Of a stretch of DNA of 6,691 nt, positions 1-5,739 are shown in pieces. A program made the translations under genes and the position numbers. Source of the DNA: an uncultured Flavobacterium sp. (lineage in GTDB: Bacteria > Bacteroidota > Bacteroidia > Flavobacteriales > Flavobacteriaceae). Within the stretch, counting starts at the first letter, position 1. Every line of letters starts with the position of its first letter. Where the stretch lies: assembly GCA_946480635.1 (NCBI GenBank), contig CAMLKV010000122.1, forward strand, positions 1 to 6,691, in the 5' to 3' direction. The notes beneath the pieces are model-generated. The model was given only the letters and a program-made list of their open reading frames with translations. It was not told where the DNA came from and did no database searches.

Positions 1-15
1 GGCATACCCCGAGAC

Positions 16-30
16 CACATATAATATGTG
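16..30. repeat. 15-nt perfect inverted repeat at window edge
   Basis: The sequence shows CACATAT, one central A, then ATATGTG, giving two perfectly complementary 7-nt arms. The repeat sits exactly where the reading frame of the EamA transporter breaks, and an in-frame TAA lies at 22-24 inside it. It could be a real small palindrome or an artefact at the end of an assembled contig. No function can be assigned. Confidence 0.5.
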
Positions 31-240
31 CTAGCTTTTATTGCTTCAGTAGGAGTTATGAAATACTTAAGTCCTTATACGGTAATGCTTACTATAAACT
101 TAGAACCTATTTACGGTATTATATTGGCATTGATTGTTTTTAATGATAAAGAAAAGATGAGTTCTCAATTTTATATTGGTGCTTTTATTATTTTAGCAAC
201 AGTAATATTAAATGGTGTTTTTAAAAATAGAAGTAAGTAA
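28..240 (+). CDS. EamA/DMT-family transporter, C-terminal fragment
   Basis: This is the last ~70 residues of a drug/metabolite-transporter (EamA) family inner-membrane permease. The family has ten membrane helices in two five-helix repeats, and the fragment holds roughly the last two. One hydrophobic stretch includes the family-like run SPYTVMLTINLEPIYGIILA. A short loop follows (FNDKEKMSSQF), then a final helix (YIGAFIILATVILNGVF) and a basic tail. The substrate cannot be told from this piece. Reading upstream in the same frame meets TAA at 22-24, so the listed start (GTG at 28) is only the first possible start after that stop and is not credible as the native N-terminus. Another frame (codons at 18-29) reads H-I-I-C, which resembles the helix that should precede A-F-I-A. 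The fragment may therefore be a frameshifted gene or a gene cut by a contig edge. No intrinsic terminator with GC content was seen after it. The family call is fairly sure; whether the gene is intact is not. Confidence 0.7.
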   Translation: MLAFIASVGVMKYLSPYTVMLTINLEPIYGIILALIVFNDKEKMSSQFYIGAFIILATVILNGVFKNRSK

Positions 241-316
241 TTGTCTGAAAAATAGATATGTAAGTCTTGTCTGTTGATAAACTTTAAAATTTACTTTTAA
301 ACTCAAACGAAAACTT

Positions 317-324
317 TATCTTTG
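317..324 (+). promoter_or_regulatory. Bacteroidota -7 promoter element upstream of accA
   Basis: TATCTTTG matches the flavobacterial -7 consensus TAnnTTTG and lies 34 nt before the accA ATG. No TTG (-33 element) is found 17-23 nt upstream, so the match is partial. The leader that follows is A-rich with no Shine-Dalgarno motif, as is usual in this phylum. Confidence 0.5.
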
Positions 325-358
325 TTAATTCAAATAAGAATAAAAACCAAAAAATCTT

Positions 359-1312
359 ATGGAATATTTAGATTTTGAGCTGCCTATCAAAGAGCTTGAG
401 GAACAATTAGAAAAATGCCAACAAATTGGTGAAGACTCTCAAGTTGATGTAACTGCAACTTGTGAAAACATTACTCAAAAATTAGAAGAAACCAAGAAAC
501 AATTATACGCTAACTTGACTGCATGGCAACGTGTCCAAATGTCAAGACATCCCAATAGACCTTATACATTAGAGCATATTGCAAACTTAACAAATAATAC
601 TTTTTTAGAATTATTTGGTGATCGTGGTGTACGTGATGATAAAGCAATGGTTGGTGGTTTAGGAAAAATAAATGGTCAATCATTCATGATTATTGGTCAA
701 CAAAAAGGTATTAATACTAAAATGCGTCAGTTACGTAATTTTGGTATGGCTAATCCAGAAGGTTACCGTAAAGCGTTACGCTTAATGAAAATGGCTGAAA
801 AATTTAATATCCCTGTATTAACTTTAGTAGATACTCCAGGTGCTTATCCTGGTCTTGAAGCTGAAGAAAGAGGGCAAGGTGAAGCTATTGCAAGAAATAT
901 TCTTGAAATGATTCGTCTTAAAGTGCCAATTATTACAGTTATTATTGGTGAAGGCGCTTCAGGAGGTGCTTTAGGAATTGGTGTTGGAGATAGAGTATAC
1001 ATGATGGAAAATACATGGTATTCTGTTATTTCACCAGAATCTTGTTCGTCTATTCTATGGAGAAGCTGGGAATATAAAGAGCAAGCTGCAGAAGCTTTAA
1101 AATTAACTGCTATGGATATGAAAGCAAATAATTTAGTAGACGATATTATCCCTGAACCACTTGGAGGAATCCACCGTGATAAAGAAGCAGGTTTTAAATT
1201 TGTTAAAGATTATATTGTAAAAGGTTTTGAAGAATTAAAAGACTTATCAACAAACGATTTAATTGCCCAAAGAATGGATAAATACAGCAAAATGGGGCAG
1301 TACAACGAATAA
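359..1312 (+). CDS. accA: Acetyl-CoA carboxylase carboxyltransferase subunit alpha
   Basis: AccA pairs with AccD to transfer the carboxyl group from carboxybiotin on AccB to acetyl-CoA, making malonyl-CoA, the first committed step of cytosolic fatty acid synthesis. The 317-residue length is normal for the family. Residues 4-60 form the charged helical N-terminus. Residues 65-90 hold the family signature NRPYTLEHI...LFGDRG. Residues 109-121 ([13 protein letters not shown]) and 152-165 ([14 protein letters not shown]) belong to the crotonase-fold core, and 197-208 ([12 protein letters not shown]) is the Gly-rich loop of the active site. [11 protein letters not shown] at 225-235 and the C-terminal block to IHRD at 273 are also typical. 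The zinc finger belongs to AccD, which is not in this window. The ATG at 359 starts right at the conserved N-terminal sequence [10 protein letters not shown]. The gene stands alone between its own -7 element and a terminator, so it is probably monocistronic. Confidence 0.98.
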   Translation: MEYLDFELPIKELEEQLEKCQQIGEDSQVDVTATCENITQKLEETKKQLYANLTAWQRVQMSRHPNRPYTLEHIANLTNNTFLELFGDRGVRDDKAMVGGLGKINGQSFMIIGQQKGINTKMRQLRNFGMANPEGYRKALRLMKMAEKFNIPVLTLVDTPGAYPGLEAEERGQGEAIARNILEMIRLKVPIITVIIGEGASGGALGIGVGDRVYMMENTWYSVISPESCSSILWRSWEYKEQAAEALKLTAMDMKANNLVDDIIPEPLGGIHRDKEAGFKFVKDYIVKGFEELKDLSTNDLIAQRMDKYSKMGQYNE

Positions 1313-1333
1313 CTAACTACATTTAGTTAAAAG

Positions 1334-1366
1334 AATCCGAAGCCTTATTGTTTCGGATTTTTTTTT
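1334..1366 (+). terminator. Intrinsic terminator after accA
   Basis: An 8-bp stem (AATCCGAA at 1334-1341 with TTCGGATT at 1352-1359) encloses a 10-nt loop and runs into nine consecutive T (1358-1366). A second, AT-only hairpin just upstream (TAACTAA 1310-1316, TTAGTTA 1323-1329) includes the accA stop codon and may add stability to the transcript end. Together they separate accA from dnaB. Confidence 0.88.
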
Positions 1367-1441
1367 GGTTATCAACAAAAAAAGAATTGTTTTCAACACT
1401 TTATATTAACAAGTCAAAAATATAAAAGTTTAATTTTTGAC

Positions 1442-1449
1442 TACCTTTG
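1442..1449 (+). promoter_or_regulatory. Bacteroidota -7 promoter element directly before dnaB
   Basis: TACCTTTG is a full match to TAnnTTTG and ends only 4 nt before the dnaB ATG at 1454. If it is used, transcription would begin at or within a base or two of the start codon, giving a leaderless or nearly leaderless mRNA. No TTG lies 17-23 nt upstream to act as -33 element; that stretch is a run of A and T. Confidence 0.5.
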
Positions 1450-1453
1450 AAAC

Positions 1454-3004
1454 ATGGAAAATATCCGAAACATTAACCCTGTAAGAGTAGATAAAACTAC
1501 GATTATAAATTTAGAAAAAGGTAAACTCCCTCCGCAGGTTCTTGACCTAGAAGAAGCGGTATTGGGGGCTATGATGATTGACAAAAAAGGGGTAGATGAA
1601 GTAATTGATATTCTACAGCCCGATGCGTTTTACAAAGATGCTCACAAATACATTTTTGAGGCAATTGTCACCTTATTTAATGACTCTCAACCCATTGACT
1701 TGTTAACAGTTTCTGCCCAATTGAAAAAGATGGGTAAACTGGATTTGTCTGGGGGTGATTTCTATCTAATTCAGCTTACTCAAAAAATTTCATCATCGGC
1801 TCATATTGAGTTTCACTCTAGAATTATTTTACAGAAATATATTCAAAGAAGTTTGATTAAAATTTCTTCAGAAATTATTGAAGATTCATATGATGAAACC
1901 ACCGATGTATTTGATTTGTTGGATAAAGCCGAATCAAAGCTTTATGAAGTAACTCAAGGAAATATTAAGCGTAGTTCTGAAACAGCACAAAGTTTAGTAA
2001 TTCAAGCTAAAAAACGAATTGAAGAAATTGCTGGTAAAGAAGGATTAAGTGGTATTGCCACTGGGTTCGATAAACTTGACGAAGTGACTTCAGGTTGGCA
2101 ACCGTCTGATTTGATTATTATTGCTGCACGTCCAGGTATGGGTAAAACGGCTTTTGTATTGTCTATGGCTCGTAATATGGCTATCGATTTTAATCATGCC
2201 GTTGCTGTTTTCTCTCTTGAGATGTCATCGGTACAGTTAATTACTCGTTTAATTTCTTCGGAAACTGGATTGTCTTCTGAAAAATTAAGAACAGGAAAAT
2301 TAGAAAAGCATGAATGGGAACAATTAAGTGTTAAAGTAAAAGACTTAGAAAAAGCACCTTTATTTATTGATGATACTCCTTCACTCTCAATTTTCGATTT
2401 AAGAGCAAAGGCAAGACGTTTAAAATCGCAACATGATATTAGAATTATAATTGTCGATTATCTTCAGTTAATGACCGCAGGTGGTGGAGGTAAAGGAGGA
2501 GGAAATCGTGAGCAAGAAATCTCAACTATATCTCGAAACTTAAAAGCTCTTGCGAAGGAATTAGATGTTCCAGTTATTGCACTTTCTCAGTTATCTCGTG
2601 CCGTTGAAACGCGTGGAGCTAGTAAAAGGCCTTTACTTTCTGATCTTCGTGAATCTGGAGCAATTGAGCAAGATGCTGATATCGTATCGTTTATTTATCG
2701 CCCCGAGTATTATAAAATTGATGAATGGGATGATGACGAACACACACCAACACAAGGACAAGCCGAGTTTATCATCGCTAAACACCGTAACGGTGGATTA
2801 GAGAATATCCGTCTTAAATTCATCGGACAATATGGTAAGTTTGATAATTTGGAAGATTTTAGTTCAGGATTTAGTGATTTGCCATCAAAAATGAATCTTG
2901 ACGATCAACCTAATCCATTTATAACACCTAATTTACCTTCTGCAAATGATGCTTTTGGAAGTAATCTGAATAATTTTGATGACGACAGTGATGTCCCATT
3001 TTAA
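1454..3004 (+). CDS. dnaB: Replicative DNA helicase DnaB
   Basis: DnaB is the hexameric ATP-driven helicase that unwinds DNA at the replication fork and recruits primase. The 516 residues are somewhat longer than the ~450-470 of common DnaBs because of extra tails. Residues 1-25 are a lineage-type extension. The N-terminal DnaB domain starts at PPQVLDLEEAVLGAMM (26-41) and runs to about 165. The RecA-like ATPase domain holds Walker A ARPGMGKT (225-232), SLEMSS (254-259), Walker B IIIVDYLQL (331-339, Asp335), the LSQLSR sensor (377-382), SDLRESGAIEQDAD (396-409) and KHRNGG with the likely arginine finger Arg445 (443-448). A Gly-rich loop (342-350) sits between Walker B and NREQE. No intein interrupts the motifs. 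The last ~55 residues are acidic and low in complexity, ending FDDDSDVPF. The ATG at 1454 fits because the sequence before the conserved domain is already complete. The gene is flanked by its own -7 element and a terminator. Confidence 0.98.
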   Translation: MENIRNINPVRVDKTTIINLEKGKLPPQVLDLEEAVLGAMMIDKKGVDEVIDILQPDAFYKDAHKYIFEAIVTLFNDSQPIDLLTVSAQLKKMGKLDLSGGDFYLIQLTQKISSSAHIEFHSRIILQKYIQRSLIKISSEIIEDSYDETTDVFDLLDKAESKLYEVTQGNIKRSSETAQSLVIQAKKRIEEIAGKEGLSGIATGFDKLDEVTSGWQPSDLIIIAARPGMGKTAFVLSMARNMAIDFNHAVAVFSLEMSSVQLITRLISSETGLSSEKLRTGKLEKHEWEQLSVKVKDLEKAPLFIDDTPSLSIFDLRAKARRLKSQHDIRIIIVDYLQLMTAGGGGKGGGNREQEISTISRNLKALAKELDVPVIALSQLSRAVETRGASKRPLLSDLRESGAIEQDADIVSFIYRPEYYKIDEWDDDEHTPTQGQAEFIIAKHRNGGLENIRLKFIGQYGKFDNLEDFSSGFSDLPSKMNLDDQPNPFITPNLPSANDAFGSNLNNFDDDSDVPF

Positions 3005-3019
3005 AATATAAAAGCCTTT

Positions 3020-3052
3020 AAAAAAAGCTGTTCCTAAAGAACAGCTTTTTTT
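3020..3052 (+). terminator. Intrinsic terminator after dnaB
   Basis: A perfect 14-bp stem has AAAAAAAGCTGTTC (3020-3033) and GAACAGCTTTTTTT (3039-3052) around the loop CTAAA. The right arm ends in seven T. Because the left arm starts with seven A, the hairpin could also stop transcription coming from the opposite strand, though no minus-strand gene is seen here. It begins 15 nt after the dnaB stop. Confidence 0.93.
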
Positions 3053-3075
3053 ATAATATTAAATATGTTAGAAAC

Positions 3076-3098
3076 TTGAAAACTATTAGTAGTTTCAA
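3076..3098 (+). other. Imperfect AT-rich hairpin between dnaB and GT2 gene
   Basis: TTG-A-AAACTA (3076-3085) can pair with TAGTTT-CAA (3090-3098) over 9 bp with one bulged A and a TTAG loop. It lies in the 197-nt gap upstream of the glycosyltransferase gene. The rest of that gap after the dnaB terminator is featureless AT-rich sequence. I saw no full TTG/TAnnTTTG promoter in it, only a weak AAATTTTG at 3161-3168. Function unknown, and the hairpin may be chance in such AT-rich DNA. Confidence 0.25.
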
Positions 3099-3201
3099 AA
3101 CTTATTTATTGGTTTAAAAAGAACATTATGAATCGATAATTAAAATTGTATTTTAGTGAAAAATTTTGATGATAATTCCTATGATTTCAATTTCTAAATA
3201 A

Positions 3202-3921
3202 ATGGATACTATTTTATCTGTTATTATTCCTGTCTATAATGAGGAAAGGACAATTTTAAAAATTCTCGAAAAGATTGAACTTGTTACTCTAGTTCAAGAG
3301 ATTGAAAAGGAGATTATTATTGTTAATGATTGTTCTTCTGATACATCTGAAATTTTAATTCGAAATTACCTACTAGAAAATAAACATCTTAATATTAAAT
3401 ATTTTTCCAATGTGATAAACATGGGGAAAGGGGCTTCAATTCATAAGGGAATTAGTGAAGCTACGGGTAACTATATTATTATTCAGGATGCAGATTTAGA
3501 ATACGATCCAAGAGAGTATAATATACTTCTCCAACCTTTATTAGAAGGATTTGCAGATGTTGTTTATGGTTCAAGATTTATGGGTAGTAAACCACACCGA
3601 ATTCTGTTTTTTTGGCATACTGTAGGGAATAAGTTTTTGACTTTTTTGTCCAACATGATGACAAATTTGAATTTAACGGATATGGAGACATGTTATAAAA
3701 TGTTTGCTTCTGATATTTTAAAATCCATACAGTTAAAAGAAAAGCGGTTTGGATTTGAACCGGAAGTAACTGCAAAAATTGCCAGGATTCCTAATATCCG
3801 AATATATGAAGTCGGAATATCTTACTATGGTAGAACATACAAAGAGGATAAAAAAATCACATGGAAAGATGGATTTCGTGCCATATTTTGCATTATTAAA
3901 TATGGACTTTTAAAATTATAA
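3202..3921 (+). CDS. GT2 polyprenyl-phosphate sugar synthase-like glycosyltransferase
   Basis: This is a family-2 glycosyltransferase of the DPM1 / dolichyl-phosphate mannose synthase-like subgroup. Such enzymes move a sugar from a nucleotide donor to a polyprenyl phosphate at the cytoplasmic face of the inner membrane. Seen in the 239 residues: the GT-A start SVIIPVYNEERTI (6-18), VNDCSSDTS (41-49), NMGKGASIHKGI (73-84), the metal-binding DxD as QDADLEYDP (95-103, Asp96 and Asp98), VYGSRFMG (121-128), DMETCYKMF (160-168), GFEPEVTAKIAR (184-195) and YYGRTYKEDKKITWKDG (208-224). The last three blocks are characteristic of this subgroup. No strong membrane helices follow the catalytic domain, unlike GtrB/ArnC-type members that end in two, so it is probably peripheral. 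It starts 197 nt after dnaB and ends 34 nt before the TMTC-like gene, which suggests one transcript. The sugar (mannose or another hexose) cannot be read from the sequence. Confidence 0.9.
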   Translation: MDTILSVIIPVYNEERTILKILEKIELVTLVQEIEKEIIIVNDCSSDTSEILIRNYLLENKHLNIKYFSNVINMGKGASIHKGISEATGNYIIIQDADLEYDPREYNILLQPLLEGFADVVYGSRFMGSKPHRILFFWHTVGNKFLTFLSNMMTNLNLTDMETCYKMFASDILKSIQLKEKRFGFEPEVTAKIARIPNIRIYEVGISYYGRTYKEDKKITWKDGFRAIFCIIKYGLLKL

Positions 3922-3955
3922 TTTCACTCATTATCTAGTTTTAAAATGATATGTT

Positions 3956-5700
3956 ATGACTAACAAAAAGAAAATAAACTCAAAAGTTATCCCAGAAGTA
4001 AAAGAAACACAAAAATCATATTCATGGATGCTATGGGCAGTTGGAATTATTTCCTTTGTTTTGTATGCAAATACATTGACGTATGGTTTTGTTTTAGATG
4101 ATATAGCTGTCATACAAGAAAATAAATTTGTACAAAATGGTATTTTTGGACTCAAAGATATTCGTATTGGATATCATTTATAATTGTAATTCTTTTTGCT
4201 GTTCATCCTATACATACTGAAGTGGTTGCTAACATAAAAAGTAGAGATGAGATTTTCTGTTTATTCTTTTTCCTATTATCAATCTATGGTTTATTCTGCA
4301 AAAAAGGAATGTATTGGAAAATCGCATCGATTGTTTTCTTTCTTTTTTGTTTGCTTTCAAAAGAAGCAGGTATTCTGTTTCTCCCAATTTTAGTTTTTCT
4401 TTTATGGAATGAATTCAAAAACAGAAGACAATTAGGTAGAGCAATTTTGTCTTATGGAGTTATTACCGTTTGCTGGTTACTTCTACATCAATTTGTGATA
4501 AACTCATCACCTTATAAAAGAATACAATATACATATTTAGATAATTCATTAGTAGCTTGTAACGATACATTAACGCAGGTCGCTACAGGCTTTACAATTT
4601 TGGGGCGTTACATATGTAACGCTTTTTATCCTGTGAATATGAGTTATGATTATTCTTTTAATCAAATTCCTTGCACTGAATTTTTATCATTGCCTTTTTT
4701 TAGTAGTGTTTTTTTAATACTACTATTATTGGTTGTTGCTTTTTATTATAGAAAGAAATGTGTTGTTATTTCGTTTGGGATTATTTTCTTTTTTGTAACA
4801 ATTGCTTTAGCTACTAATATTTTAACGTTAATTGGAACAACAATGGGTGATAGGTTGTTGTATACTCCTATATTGGGAATTTGTATTGCTTTTGTCTTTA
4901 TTATTTTTCATAGTTTCAAAAAGTTGCAAAATGATTCGAAAAGTAAAAGAATAATTTTTGGTTTTGGATTACTCTTTTTAGTTTTTTTCTACAGTTCATT
5001 TCAAAGAAATAAAGTCTGGAAATCTAATTTTACTCTGATGACTTCAGATATAAATCATGCTCCAAATAGTGCTCGTGTTAACTTTAATTATGCGACTACT
5101 TTTTTTCTCCAATTACCTGAAGATGTTTCTGAACAACAATCACAGTTACCTAGTATTATTGAATATTATAATAGAGCTTTACGTATTGATCCGAATGATA
5201 AGGGTACTTTGATGAATTTAGGAGTTTGTTATTATAGAATCAAAGATTATGATAATGCGTATAGCTGTACTAGTAAGGCTTTGCAAATTGATCCAAATGA
5301 CGGAACTCTTTTTAGAAATATGGCAGATATCTATTTTATGAAGTTGGATTATGAAAAAGCGGTTATTTACTATAAAAAATGTATTTTAAGTAAATCGGAT
5401 AATTTCAATACATACAATTTTTTTGGTTCTGCACTTTTTAATTTGAAGAGATATAATGAAGCAATTATTGTTTTTGAAGATGGACTTAAAAAACAACCAG
5501 AACATGCTCAAATGTGGATGAATTATGGTAATGCATTAGCAATGTCAAGTCGTTTAAAAGAGGCTATTAATGCTTTCGATAAAGCTTATGCATTAAATCC
5601 TAATCAGAAGCAAGTTCTTAATTATTTATTCATGGCTTATAGAGATATTGGAGATTATGTTAAAGCTGATTCTTATTATCAACTTTATAATAGCAAATAG
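3956..5700 (+). pseudogene. Disrupted TMTC-like membrane glycosyltransferase with TPRs
   Basis: Intact relatives are polytopic inner-membrane proteins with a GT-C-like membrane half (related to the animal TMTC O-mannosyltransferases) and a C-terminal TPR half. Part one (3956-4183) gives a basic tail, one membrane helix (residues ~23-43) and VLDDIAV with the Asp48-Asp49 pair expected in the first external loop of GT-C enzymes, then stops at TAA 4181-4183. Part two is in another frame. It is open from 4126, and homologous-looking sequence starts near 4168 with ISFIIVILFAVHPIHTEVVA, so the GTG at 4222 is not a native start. It continues through about eight membrane helices (with SKEAGILFLP and GDRLLYTPILGIC) and at least four, probably six, TPRs. 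The units at 5197-5697 repeat every 34 residues (DKGTLMNLG, DGTLFRNMA, NFNTYNFFG, HAQMWMNYG). The segment that should lie between the parts, usually including an RYRPL-type motif, is missing, about 80-100 codons by family comparison. This points to a deletion plus frameshift, or to an assembly error. The TPR fragment alone might still be translated. Confidence 0.8.
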
Positions 5701-5722
5701 GCCGTATTTAATACGGCCTATT
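5696..5722. terminator. Bidirectional hairpin between convergent genes
   Basis: A perfect 12-bp palindromic stem, AATAGGCCGTAT and ATACGGCCTATT, encloses a TTA loop. The TAG stop codon of the TPR gene (5698-5700) is inside the left arm. The stem is GC-rich for this genome, but no T-run follows on either strand. It may therefore act as a weak terminator or as a 3'-end stabiliser for both the plus-strand gene and the minus-strand gene that ends at 5740. Confidence 0.6.
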
Positions 5723-5739
5723 ACAAATTTAATATTTAA

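Noticed and set aside
283..301. AT-only hairpin TTTAAAA/TTTTAAA between the EamA fragment and accA
   Set aside because: The 7-bp stem has no G or C and no T-run after it, and such pairings are expected by chance in this AT-rich gap.
2474..2510. Gly-rich stretch in dnaB as an intein scar or insertion
   Set aside because: It falls in the loop between Walker B and the NREQE motif, where DnaB length and composition vary, and the frame and all motifs are intact.
2565..2801. 78-codon open frame inside dnaB
   Set aside because: It lies wholly within the conserved ATPase domain of dnaB in another frame, has no family features and no start context of its own.
3578..3775. Minus-strand open frame within the GT2 gene
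   Set aside because: It is antisense to well-conserved GT2 motifs (GSRF, DMETCYKMF) and its translation resembles nothing recognisable.
3931..4155. Minus-strand open frame opposite the start of the TMTC-like gene
   Set aside because: The plus strand here encodes a recognisable helix and the VLDDIAV motif, so the antisense frame is a shadow.
4126..4222. Programmed ribosomal frameshift joining the two TMTC-like parts
   Set aside because: There is no clear slippery heptamer with a following structure, and the joined product would still lack a large conserved membrane segment.
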